Source: JAAYAY01 sp964563135 (GTDB lineage Bacteria > Planctomycetota > Planctomycetia > Pirellulales > Thermoguttaceae). Taken from it: a DNA stretch of 64,000 bases. The translations under genes and the position numbers were made by a program. Shown here piece after piece: positions 28,587-37,198 of the stretch. Location of the stretch: assembly GCA_964563135.1 (NCBI GenBank), contig CAZLWV010000002.1, positions 77,364 through 141,363 on the forward strand, read 5' to 3'. Within the stretch, counting starts at the first letter, position 1, and every line of letters begins with the position of its first letter. Below the pieces are notes generated by a model, which saw nothing but the letters and a program-made list of their open reading frames with translations, did not search any database and had not been told where the DNA came from.

Positions 28587-29041
28587 TCGGCTGGGAACCG
28601 CGAGGCCAACCGAAATCATCTCGCGCAGCATGACAATTCAAGCCGGTGGAGCGACTCGGCCGGTTGAGCGGTCCGGCGTGGTCTCGAGGCTGGCCCTCCA
28701 GTCGTTTCGCAAAACGACCGCATTGCGTCCGTTTGCCCCCATTTTTGGCAGGGTAGGTCAGTCAGCGCCGGTGGCTCGGGCAACCTCCAGATCGGCGGAG
28801 TCGGCGCTTTTGCCCCGAGAACGGTCCAGTTTGAGCCCCGAAAGAGACGCGGCTGGCCTGCTGATTTGCTGGCCGAACTCCCGAATCAGGACTTGCAGTC
28901 GGCGACAATCTGGGGACAATGACGGTTTCCACACATTTGGGGACCGGTCGACAAGTCCGCCAGCCCTCCACGGCTCTCTCCGCCCGGGGCCGACTATCGA
29001 CGAGACAACGTCCATTTTTCACAGGAAAGGTGCATCGCAGA
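28587..29041. other. Intergenic region upstream of hppA, no gene seen
   Basis: These 455 bases between pheA and the pyrophosphatase gene contain open frames in several phases but none with a ribosome site or recognisable protein. AGGAAAGG lies about ten bases before the hppA start. I found no clear promoter, repeat or RNA. Confidence 0.4.
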
Positions 29042-31627
29042 ATGATCGGCAGAATCAGACGCTCACTAAGAACCAGTCAGGCGAAGATAGCCTATCTAGC
29101 CCTCGCCGCCGTGTTGTTTCTGGGGGTCTATCTCCTGACCCCTGCCCTGGCCGGCGAAAGCAGCACCGAAGCCTCCGCCAGCCACGCAGGCGAAGGCAAA
29201 TTTGAATTCTTTGAACCCCTGTTCAACACCGCAAAGTACAATCTCCTGGAGCGGGCGGGCCTGATTCTGGTTCTGATCATTGCGATCGTTGGCCTGCTCT
29301 ATGCCTTGATGCTTCGTCATCAGGTTCTGAAGGCCCCCCAAGGCACCAAGAAGATGCAGGAGATTGCCGACGCGGTCCGTGAGGGGGCAAACGCGTACCT
29401 CGGCGCCCAATTCCGCAAGATTGGGCCACTGATCGTGATCATCACGATTGCCCTGTACTTCACCAAGTACCAGACCCCTGTGTTCGCCTATGGCCGGGCC
29501 GTTGCGTTCCTTGTGGGGGCATTGTTCAGTTGGTGCGTCGGATTCGTGGGCATGCGTTTGGCAACCGCGGGCAACCTGCGGGTTGCCACCGCGGCCCGCA
29601 ACAGCTACGGCGAAGCCATGCAGCTCGGTTACCGCACCGGCACCGTGGCCGGCATGCTCACCGACGGCCTCGGCCTGCTCGGCGGTACGTGCATCTTCCT
29701 GATTTACGGCGAACAGGCCTATGAGGCCCTGTTGGGCTTCGGCTTCGGCGGTACGCTGCTGGCGCTCTTCATGCGGGTTGGCGGTGGTATCTACACGAAA
29801 GCAGCCGATGTGGGCGCGGACCTCGTGGGAAAGGTTGAGGCCGACATTCCTGAAGACGATCCCCGCAATGCGGCGACCATTGCCGACAACGTGGGCGACA
29901 ACGTCGGCGACTGTGCCGGTATGGCGGCCGACATCTTCGAGTCGTACGAAGTGACGATTGTGGCGGCGATGATTCTCGGTATGGCCAGCTTCGGCCATAA
30001 AGGCGTGATCTTCCCGCTGCTCGTCCGAGGGATCGGCGTGCTCGGTTCGATCATCAGCACCTACACCGTCAAGGCCGGCCCCAACGATACCTCCGACACC
30101 GCCCTGCACAGCGTGCACCGCGGTTTCTGGATCGGATCGGTCATCTCGGTGGTCGGTTTCGTGGTACTCGGTATGGCCTATCTCCGTTTCGACCCGGAGT
30201 ACTTCGTCCAGTATCCCCAGGCGAAGGGCGGATTTGAACTCAGCGCTCAGAACCAAGTTGTTGATACCTGGTACATGTTCCTGGGTGCCGATGTGCGCCC
30301 GATTCTTACCTGCTTCATCGGTATTGTGCTGGCGATCATGTTGAACAAGCTCACCAGCTACTACACGCACACCAGCCATCCCCCGGTGAAAAGCCTGGCC
30401 CGTGCCTGCCAGACCGGACATGCCACCAACATCATCCAGGGTTTTGCCGTGGGCTACGAATCGGCGGTGATGATCACCCTGGTTCTGGCGGCGGCCATTG
30501 CCCTGTCGGTCTTCTGCTACACGGGCACTTCCGCCGTGTTCATCGCCTACGGCGTGGCCATGGCCGGCATCGGCATGCTTACCTTGACCGGCAACACGAT
30601 CTCGATGGACGTGTTCGGACCTGTGGCCGACAATGCCAACGGCATCGGCGAGATGGGCTACGAAAAGGAAGAGATGGGCGAGGAAGCCTACAAACGCGCT
30701 CGCCAGATCCTGGCCGACCTCGATGCGGTGGGCAACACCACCAAGGCCGAGACGAAGGGCATCGCCATCGGCTCGGCGGTCATTGCGGCCGTCTCCATGT
30801 TTGCGAGCTTCATTGCCACCCTGGCGATGGGCTCCGAAGAGAAGATCATGGAAATGTCGCAGGCCCAGTACGAGAAGTATTCGGCACTGTTGACGGTGGC
30901 CGATCCCAAGGTGCTCATCGGCCTGTTGATCGGCGGCGTCGTGCCGTGGTTGTTCAGCTCGATGCTGATCCGAGCGGTCGGCCGCGCGGCGTTCTACATC
31001 ATCAAGGAATGCCGCGTCCAGTTCCGCGACAAGGAGATCTGGGCTGGCACGAAGAAGCCCGATTACGGGCGGGTCGTGAACCTGTGCACCAGTGCCGCCC
31101 AGAGCGAGTTGATCGGGCCGGCCCTGCTGGCGGTGGTCAGCCCGATGCTCGTCGGCCTCCTGCTCGGCCCGTTTGCCCTCGGCGGATTTCTGGCCGGCAT
31201 GATCGTGTCGGGCGTGATGCTCGGCGTATTCATGGCCAATGCCGGTGGCGCTTGGGACAATGCCAAGAAGATGATCGAGGATGAACCCCGTGATCCGGAA
31301 CGGAACCTCGGCAAGGGTTCGGAGAAACACAAGGCGGCGGTTACCGGCGATACGGTAGGCGACCCCCTGAAGGATACCGCCGGTCCTGCCATCAACCCGA
31401 TGGTGAAGGTCATGAACATGGTGGCGATGCTGTCGCTCACCAGCGTGGTGCTGGCCTTCAACATGGCGGGCGATGCCAACCCCAACACCGGCGCCGAACC
31501 GCAAGCGGCTGTCGGATTCCTGCTGGTAGTGGCTTTCATCGGGCTGGTTATCTGGGCGGTCCGCAATTCCAAGAAGGAAACCGCCGAGATGCAGGAAGTC
31601 GATGCGGAACTGGGCAGCGGCAAGTAG
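29042..31627 (+). CDS. hppA: Membrane-bound H+-translocating pyrophosphatase, K+-independent type
   Basis: The 861-residue integral membrane protein couples PPi hydrolysis to ion pumping. Diagnostic motifs are TKAADVGADLVGKVEADIPE, ADNVGDNVGDCAGMAADI and GDPLKDTAGPAINPMVKV, which hold the Mg-PPi-binding Asp and Lys residues, plus NAGGAWDNAKK. The segment AVGNTTKAETKG has Lys and Thr at the two positions that distinguish K+-independent enzymes (Lys/Thr) from K+-dependent ones (Ala/Ala), so H+ pumping without K+ activation is predicted. It is longer than typical (about 700 residues) because of an N-terminal segment and long loops near 420-450. ATG 29042 is chosen because the first membrane helix follows; the frame extends upstream without homologous sequence. 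A strong terminator follows at 31678. Confidence 0.95.
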   Translation: MIGRIRRSLRTSQAKIAYLALAAVLFLGVYLLTPALAGESSTEASASHAGEGKFEFFEPLFNTAKYNLLERAGLILVLIIAIVGLLYALMLRHQVLKAPQGTKKMQEIADAVREGANAYLGAQFRKIGPLIVIITIALYFTKYQTPVFAYGRAVAFLVGALFSWCVGFVGMRLATAGNLRVATAARNSYGEAMQLGYRTGTVAGMLTDGLGLLGGTCIFLIYGEQAYEALLGFGFGGTLLALFMRVGGGIYTKAADVGADLVGKVEADIPEDDPRNAATIADNVGDNVGDCAGMAADIFESYEVTIVAAMILGMASFGHKGVIFPLLVRGIGVLGSIISTYTVKAGPNDTSDTALHSVHRGFWIGSVISVVGFVVLGMAYLRFDPEYFVQYPQAKGGFELSAQNQVVDTWYMFLGADVRPILTCFIGIVLAIMLNKLTSYYTHTSHPPVKSLARACQTGHATNIIQGFAVGYESAVMITLVLAAAIALSVFCYTGTSAVFIAYGVAMAGIGMLTLTGNTISMDVFGPVADNANGIGEMGYEKEEMGEEAYKRARQILADLDAVGNTTKAETKGIAIGSAVIAAVSMFASFIATLAMGSEEKIMEMSQAQYEKYSALLTVADPKVLIGLLIGGVVPWLFSSMLIRAVGRAAFYIIKECRVQFRDKEIWAGTKKPDYGRVVNLCTSAAQSELIGPALLAVVSPMLVGLLLGPFALGGFLAGMIVSGVMLGVFMANAGGAWDNAKKMIEDEPRDPERNLGKGSEKHKAAVTGDTVGDPLKDTAGPAINPMVKVMNMVAMLSLTSVVLAFNMAGDANPNTGAEPQAAVGFLLVVAFIGLVIWAVRNSKKETAEMQEVDAELGSGK

Positions 31628-31677
31628 TCCGCGGTCCTGACGAAGGGCCGCAGACGCCTTCGAGTCTCACATGCATT

Positions 31678-31707
31678 GGGGCACAGTCTCTCGACTGTGC
31701 CCCTTTT
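31678..31707 (+). terminator. Rho-independent terminator of hppA
   Basis: GGGGCACAGT and ACTGTGCCCC form a perfect 10-bp stem with a CTCTCG loop, followed immediately by TTTT. It lies 51 bases after the hppA stop codon. Confidence 0.92.
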
Positions 31708-32047
31708 CAATTCCTCACTGCCAGGCTCGCCGATCGTTCCACTGCTGCAGTTCGTGCGCTGCTGCCAGAGCGGGTCTTCTGAGTCGGCCAGAACGGTCTA
31801 CCGACTCTGAACCATGCTCCGAGGACACGCGGAAACGATCCCTCACCGGCATCGCAACGACCCGATCCGTCGGCTTGCTCGCCGAGCCCCTCGCTACTGG
31901 TCGCAACCGCTCTGCGAGGCTGATTTCGAAGAGCGTTTCGTCGCTTGGAGAGTCTCGCGACCGACGCGAGCAGGCCGGTGACCCAGCGGTGCCCCCATTG
32001 GCTGGCTACTCTGCCGCCCTGAGGGATACGTTTCTGCCCTGCCCAAC
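31708..32047. other. Intergenic region between convergent hppA and valS, no gene seen
   Basis: About 340 bases separate the hppA terminator from the 3' end of valS. I see no open frame with a ribosome site, no repeat and no RNA gene. Confidence 0.45.
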
Positions 32048-35000
32048 TCATCTCTGCCGGCGCAGGGTCCCCAGGACGCTCCTGGCCACCGCGATCTGGG
32101 CCTGGAGATCTGCCAGCCCGTCGCGTTCCTTCTGGACGACTGCGGCGGGGGCACGTTCGACGAAGGTGGCGTTGGAGAGTTTCTTTTCTTTGCCTTCGAT
32201 GAGCTTTTCGAGCCTGGCCACTTCATCCTGTTTGCGGGCGATCTCGGCGTCGACGTCGATTAGGTCGGCCAGGTCGATGAAGACTTCCACGCCGGTCAGG
32301 TTGACGCTGGCACTGAGGGGAGGAGGTGCCGTGCTGGGGCCCCACGCCGTCGCGCGAGCCGCTGCCATCGACACGAAATAGGGCTCCATCGGCCGAACGA
32401 GGTCGGCATAGGATTGCTCGCAGCGAACGGAGAATTCGATCTCCTTCTTGGGGGGGACGTTCTGCCGGCTGCGGATTTCGCGGACGGCCTTGAGTACGTC
32501 CTGAAAACGGGCGAACTGGGCCTCGATCTGCTTATCCTGGCGGGCGGTCTCCACCTCGGGCCATGGGGCAATCATGATGCTCGGCTCGGCCTGACGGAGC
32601 TGGGCGATTCCGCGCCGCGGAGCGATCTTGCCGAGCATCTGCCAGACCTCTTCGGTGAGGAACGGGATCATCGGGTGCAGGAGCCGCAGGAGTGTGTCGA
32701 GCGTATGTGCCAACACTCGCTGGGCTACCGGCCGAGACTTCTCCTCCTGCAAGCGGGCCTTGACCATCTCGACGAAAAAGCTGCAGAACTCGTCCCAGGC
32801 AAATTCGTAGAGCGTGCGGGCCGCGTCGGAGTACCGGTAGCCCGCCAAGGCGTCCGTCACCTGGCCGGTTACCGTGGCAAGACGGCTGAGGATCCAGCGA
32901 TCTTCGACCGTGAGATGAGCTTCCGCCACCAGGCCCGGCTCGTAGCCCTCAAGATTCATTAAGGCGAATCGCGAGGCGTTCCACAACTTGTTGCAGAAAT
33001 TGCGGGCACGCTCGAACCGGTCGCTCACAACGGCTCCGCGAGGAAGGGCTTTGTCTTCAGGTTTCTCCGCCCACTGGGTCGAGAAGTCGCCGCCACACTG
33101 CTTGCACTTGATGCGCGGCTGCGTGCGGTTCTTCTTCGTCTGCTCGATGAGCGTCTGGCAATGAGGGCACTCGAATTCCACCGGCATGCGGACATCCTGC
33201 GATTCGGTGGTCATGTCGGCCAGGCCGAACCGCATGGAATCGGCACCGAACTTCTCCATCACGTCGACCGGGTCGACACCGTTGCCCTTGGACTTCGACA
33301 TTCCTTCGCCGTAGCCGTCAAGGATCTTGGGATGGATATAGACGTCGCTGAAGGGAACCTGGCCGCAATTGTGCTGCCCGGCCAGCACCATGCGGGCGAC
33401 CCAGAGCGAGATGATGTCTCGGCTCGTGATCAGCACGCTCGTCGGGTAGTAATATCTGAGGTCCTTGTTGTCTTCCGGCCATCCAAGGGTCGAATGGGGC
33501 CACAGGGCAGAACTGAACCATGTATCCAGCACGTCCTGCTCGCGTGTCAGCGTGTGGCCGGGTACGGCATTGTCGGGAAGGTCGGCTTCCTGGGCGCAGA
33601 TCAGCCACTGGTCATGTTCCGCATCGCGATACCAGACCACGTCGTCGCGCCCTGCAAAGGCAGTCTCCAGGTCCTTGTCGCTGGCGGTCGAGCAGTACCA
33701 GATCGGAATCTGGTGGCCCCACCACAACTGACGGCTGACCGGCCAGTCGCGTTTCTCGCTGAGCCAGTCGAGGTAAGTCTTCGCGTAGCGTTCGGGGATG
33801 ATTCGCACGCGTCCGTCCGTCACCGCATCCATGGCAGTCTGGGCGAGGCGATCCATCTTGACGAACCATTGATCGGCCAGGTACGGCTCGATCGGTGTCT
33901 TCGAGCGGTCCGAATGGGCCAGCTCGATGATGCGGTCTTCGACCTCCACCATCAGCCCCAGTTTCTCCAGGTCGGCCACAACCACCTCGCGGGCCTCGAG
34001 AACCGTCATCCCCTGGTAGGGACCGGCATTGGCATTGAGCGTGCCGTCCGGGTTGAGAATGTTGACCATGGGCAGGTCACGCCGCAATGCGACCTCATAG
34101 TCGTTGGGATCGTGAGCGGGGGTGATCTTCACGCAGCCGCTTCCCAATTCCGGCTTGGCCCATTCGTCGGCCACGAGCGGGATCTCGCGATTCAGAAGCG
34201 GCAGCATGAGCTTCCGGCCGGTCTTCGCCATATCGCGGAGCTGGATCAACAGCGGCAGGTGGGTCTTGCGCCGGTGCTCGGCGTCGCCCAGTTCCTTCTC
34301 CAGGTCCGGTCTTTCTTTTGCCGGTGCCGAGGCTATGCGATCTTTGAGCCCGGCGATCACGCCTTCCAGGGTCGTTTCGGGATCGGGATGAACGGCCACG
34401 GCCGTGTCGCCGAGCATGGTCTCCGGACGCGTGGTCGCAATGGTCACATGGGTCGGCTCACCCGGTTTCGGATCAATGACCGGGTAGCGGAAGTGCCAGA
34501 AGTGACCGGGCACCGTCTCGTGAAACACCTCATCATCCGCCACGGCAGTCTGGAGGTGGGTATCCCAGTTGACGAGCCGATTGCCGCGGTAGATCAGCTT
34601 CTCCCTGAAGAGGCTGAAAAAAGTGTGCCGCACGGCCCGGGCGCAGACGGGATCGAGGGTGAACCGCGTGCGCTTCCAATCGCAACTGCAACCCATCTCC
34701 TTGAGTTGGCCGAGAATCCGCTTCTCGTAAGCGTCCTTCCACTGCCAGATCCGCTTGACGAGACCTTCTCGCCCGAGTTGGTGGCGGGTCCTTTTTTCTT
34801 CCAGAAAGAGCCGTTTTTCAACCACCGCCTGGGTGGCGATTCCGGCGTGGTCCGTGCCGGGCATCCAGAGAGTCTCGTAGCCCTGCATGCGCTTCTGGCG
34901 GATGAGAATGTCCTGAAGGGTGTTGTTCAGGGCATGGCCGAGGTGGAGCGCGCCGGTCACATTGGGAGGAGGGATGACGATCGTATACGGCTTGCGATCC

Positions 35001-35113
35001 GCGCAAGGCTCGCTGTGAAAGTAGCCCTGCTTCTCCCAAAAGGGATACCAGCGTTTCTGGGCGGCGGCGTGATCGTACTGTTTGGGCAGGTCGTTGAGGA
35101 AACTGTCGGCCAT
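32048..35113 (-). CDS. valS: Valyl-tRNA synthetase
   Basis: The 1,021-residue enzyme charges tRNA-Val. It has the class I motif HLGHALNNTL, the ValRS marker PGTDHAGIATQ, the editing domain (VTIATTRPETMLGDTAVAVH), the tryptophan-rich segment RQLWWGHQIPIWY, the KMSKS-type loop in GMSKSKGNGVDP, the anticodon-binding domain and the C-terminal coiled coil (IARKQDEVARLEKLIEGKEKK). Between the KMSKS loop and the anticodon domain there is an inserted zinc-ribbon-like segment with CPHC and CKQC, which I associate with planctomycete ValRS. ATG 35113 is the natural start (MADSFLNDLPKQYDHAAAQK). It lies downstream of cimA across a short gap in the assembly; the apparent single open frame through both is produced only by the ten N. 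Confidence 0.97.
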   Translation of the reverse strand: MADSFLNDLPKQYDHAAAQKRWYPFWEKQGYFHSEPCADRKPYTIVIPPPNVTGALHLGHALNNTLQDILIRQKRMQGYETLWMPGTDHAGIATQAVVEKRLFLEEKRTRHQLGREGLVKRIWQWKDAYEKRILGQLKEMGCSCDWKRTRFTLDPVCARAVRHTFFSLFREKLIYRGNRLVNWDTHLQTAVADDEVFHETVPGHFWHFRYPVIDPKPGEPTHVTIATTRPETMLGDTAVAVHPDPETTLEGVIAGLKDRIASAPAKERPDLEKELGDAEHRRKTHLPLLIQLRDMAKTGRKLMLPLLNREIPLVADEWAKPELGSGCVKITPAHDPNDYEVALRRDLPMVNILNPDGTLNANAGPYQGMTVLEAREVVVADLEKLGLMVEVEDRIIELAHSDRSKTPIEPYLADQWFVKMDRLAQTAMDAVTDGRVRIIPERYAKTYLDWLSEKRDWPVSRQLWWGHQIPIWYCSTASDKDLETAFAGRDDVVWYRDAEHDQWLICAQEADLPDNAVPGHTLTREQDVLDTWFSSALWPHSTLGWPEDNKDLRYYYPTSVLITSRDIISLWVARMVLAGQHNCGQVPFSDVYIHPKILDGYGEGMSKSKGNGVDPVDVMEKFGADSMRFGLADMTTESQDVRMPVEFECPHCQTLIEQTKKNRTQPRIKCKQCGGDFSTQWAEKPEDKALPRGAVVSDRFERARNFCNKLWNASRFALMNLEGYEPGLVAEAHLTVEDRWILSRLATVTGQVTDALAGYRYSDAARTLYEFAWDEFCSFFVEMVKARLQEEKSRPVAQRVLAHTLDTLLRLLHPMIPFLTEEVWQMLGKIAPRRGIAQLRQAEPSIMIAPWPEVETARQDKQIEAQFARFQDVLKAVREIRSRQNVPPKKEIEFSVRCEQSYADLVRPMEPYFVSMAAARATAWGPSTAPPPLSASVNLTGVEVFIDLADLIDVDAEIARKQDEVARLEKLIEGKEKKLSNATFVERAPAAVVQKERDGLADLQAQIAVARSVLGTLRRQR

Positions 35114-35164
35114 GGCACTAATGGTGAGTGATTCCGTTGAGTTCGTGTTTTTCGTCCTTGCAGA

Positions 35165-35174
35165 NNNNNNNNNN
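35165..35174. other. Assembly gap (10 N) at the 3' end of cimA
   Basis: Ten N mark a scaffold join of unknown true size. The cimA coding sequence runs into it and valS begins 51 bases beyond it, so the end of cimA and part of the valS leader are missing. Confidence 0.95.
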
Positions 35175-36709
35175 TCGTAGCTGTCGACCAGGGCGATCCA
35201 GCTTGCTTCGATCACGTTCTCGCTGACGCCGACGGTACCCCAGACGTCGCTTTCGTCGCGGCTTTCGATGACCACGCGGACTCCAGCCGCCGTGGCGGCC
35301 TCGGAGTTGATTACCCGCACTTTATAGTCCACCAGGTGCATCTTTGCCAGGGCAGGAAAACTGCCGTTGAGCGCCTTGCGGATGGCAGCATCCAGGGCAT
35401 TGATGGGACCGTCACCTTCGGCGACCTCATGGCGGATTTCGCCACCCACCCGCAGCTTGACCGTTGCCTCGGTGGTCGTCTGCCCATCGCCGGAGGTTTC
35501 CACATTGACGTGGTAGTTGATCCGCTCGAAATGGGGCTGAAACGTTCCGGCACACTCGCGGACGAGCAGATCGAAAGACCCTTCCGCGGCCTCGAACTGG
35601 TAACCCGCGTGCTCCTTGGAGACGACTTTTGCCAGGATCTTGTCCATCAGCTTCTTGTCGTGCTCGATGTTGTATTTCGTGGTCATGGCCACGATGTTCG
35701 ACCGTCCCGACAATTCACTCACCAGGATGCGGCGTTCGTTTCCCACCAATTCGGGCGAGATGTGTTCGTAGCTCCTGGTGTCGCGGGCGATGGCGCTGAC
35801 GTGCATTCCGCCCTTGTGAGCGAAGGCGCTCTTGCCGACGAACGGCTGATGGGACGGAAAGTTCATGTTGACCATCTCGTACACGTAGCGGGACAACTCC
35901 GTCAGATGGCTGGCAGCATCGGGCAGAAGCAGATCGTAGCCCCGCTTCTTGATCGCCAGATTGGCGATCGTGCTGATCAGATCGGCGTTTCCGCACCGTT
36001 CGCCGAACCCGTTGATGGTCCCCTGGACCTGGGTCGCGCCGGCAGCGATCCCCGCCAGCGAGTTGGCCACGGCCAGATCGCAGTCGTTGTGGCAGTGGAC
36101 CCCGACCCTGCACGGCATCACCCGAACAACCGCGGCGGTGATCTCGGCAATCTCCTCGGGCATCGAGCCGCCGTTGGTATCGCACAGGACCACCGTGGAT
36201 GCGCCGGCCCGGGCCGCTGTTCGGACGGCCTCGAGCGAGTATTGCGGGTCCGCCTTGTAGCCGTCGAAGAAGTGCTCCGCGTCGAAAATCACCTCGCGCC
36301 CGGCCTGCCGCAGGTAGGCCACCGATTCCGAGATCATGGCGAAGTTCTCTTCGAGCGTCGCGCGGATGATCTCAGTGACCTGGTAGGCCGACGACTTGCC
36401 GACGATCGTGATTGTCTTGGCGCCGGAGTCGAGCAAGGCTTTTATCCCGGTGTCGGCCTCCACTGCTGTCCCCCGCCGCCGGGTCATGCCGAATGCCGTT
36501 ACGGTGGTGTGTTTGAGATCGATATCGGAGACGCGGTGAAAGAACTCGCAGTCCTTGTCGTTGGATCCGGGGTAGCCCCCCTCCACGTAGTCGAAGCCGA
36601 GACTGTCAAGACGCTGGGTCAGGAGCAACTTGTCATGAAGCGAGAAGCTGATCCCCTCCGACTGGGCTCCATCGCGGAGAGTCGTATCGTAGATGTGGAG
36701 GCGACTCAT
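35175..36709 (-). CDS. cimA: (R)-citramalate synthase, 3' end missing in gap
   Basis: About 511 residues are present. CimA condenses pyruvate and acetyl-CoA to citramalate, the first step of the threonine-independent route to isoleucine. The DRE-TIM/HMGL core shows YDTTLRDGAQSEGISFS, GFDYVEGGYPGSNDKD (the GG-P-S-N pattern separates CimA from LeuA), the metal motif GVHCHNDCDLAVANS and GTINGFGERCGNADL, then the LeuA-type regulatory domain (VNVETSGDGQTTTEATVKLR). The alignment stops at EASWIALVDSY at the gap; I expect only about 10-20 residues to be lost. It is preceded by a promoter, a branched-chain-rich leader ORF and a terminator hairpin, so regulation by attenuation is likely. Confidence 0.95.
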
Positions 36710-36736
36710 GGATTGGCTATTGACTCCATCAGAAAC

Positions 36737-36769
36737 AAAAAAACCCTCAGGCCGCTTCTGGCCTCAGGG
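36737..36769 (-). terminator. Attenuator terminator in the cimA leader
   Basis: On the minus strand CCCTGAGGCC and GGCCTGAGGG pair as a 10-bp stem with one G-G mismatch and an AGAAGC loop, followed by seven T. It lies 27 bases before the cimA start codon and downstream of the cimA promoter, so it would stop transcription before the gene. The segment GCCCT at its base (36766-36770) could instead pair with AGGGC (36809-36813) overlapping the end of the leader ORF, a candidate antiterminator. Confidence 0.85.
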
Positions 36770-36803
36770 CTGTCTTGGATCGGTTCTGGTCCGTTCGTAG
36801 CCC

Positions 36804-36845
36804 CTATGGCCCTCGGTCAGCAATCGCCACGATAATGACCCCCAC
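36804..36845 (-). CDS. Putative cimA leader peptide MGVIIVAIADRGP
   Basis: A 13-codon frame begins with GTG and ends with TAG 34 bases before the terminator hairpin. Seven of its first eight residues after the start are Gly, Val, Ile, Ile, Val, Ala and Ile, i.e. rich in isoleucine and valine, end products of the pathway that cimA feeds. This is the classic design of ilv leader peptides, where ribosome stalling at scarce charged tRNA prevents terminator formation. There is no strong ribosome site before the GTG, which is the main weakness. It is inside the transcript predicted from the promoter at 36944-36972. Translation is inferred. Confidence 0.6.
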   Translation of the reverse strand: MGVIIVAIADRGP

Positions 36846-36943
36846 ACCGCATGGGGCGGGATCAAGAACCGGTCGTATTGCGCTAGGGACATTGGGGTAC
36901 ATGCCGAAGCCCGATGTTTGGGGGGCAAGCAGACAAAAACTTA

Positions 36944-36972
36944 AAGATATGGGGGATTGGCTTCTGTGTCAA
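36944..36972 (-). promoter_or_regulatory. Sigma-70-type promoter for cimA
   Basis: The minus strand has TTGACA at 36972-36967 and TATCTT at 36949-36944 with exactly 17 bases between. The predicted transcript would begin near 36937 and carry a leader of about 228 nt containing the leader ORF and the terminator. Confidence 0.75.
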
Positions 36973-37198
36973 CTCGAATCGGCGGCTCGTGCCCTCACGT
37001 AGAGGGGTGTCGTATGCCACGGTTTGCCTGCGCTTGAGCGAGGACGGGCCTGCGGCCAACCAACGCAAGACCGCAGACAGCCGGGTTTCCGTTGGCCGCC
37101 CTGGAACATTGACTGCACAGGTGTTTACAAACAGACACACGACCAGACGCGGGGTTCGCGGCACCGTCGTGGGCACCGCCATGGGAAGCACGTCCGCT

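Noticed and set aside
29096..31504. Minus-strand open frame of 802 codons
   Set aside because: It is antisense to hppA; its His/Arg/Asp-rich sequence matches no family and the plus strand is certain.
33161..35131. Plus-strand open frame of 656 codons
   Set aside because: It is antisense to valS and has no protein-like motifs.
32048..36709. A single 1,553-codon open frame joining cimA and valS
   Set aside because: The join is created by the ten N at 35165-35174; both parts are complete separate enzymes with their own motifs and valS has its own ATG at 35113.
36710..36937. T-box riboswitch upstream of cimA
   Set aside because: The conserved T-box sequence (AGGGTGGNACCGCG type) is absent; a leader-peptide attenuator fits better.
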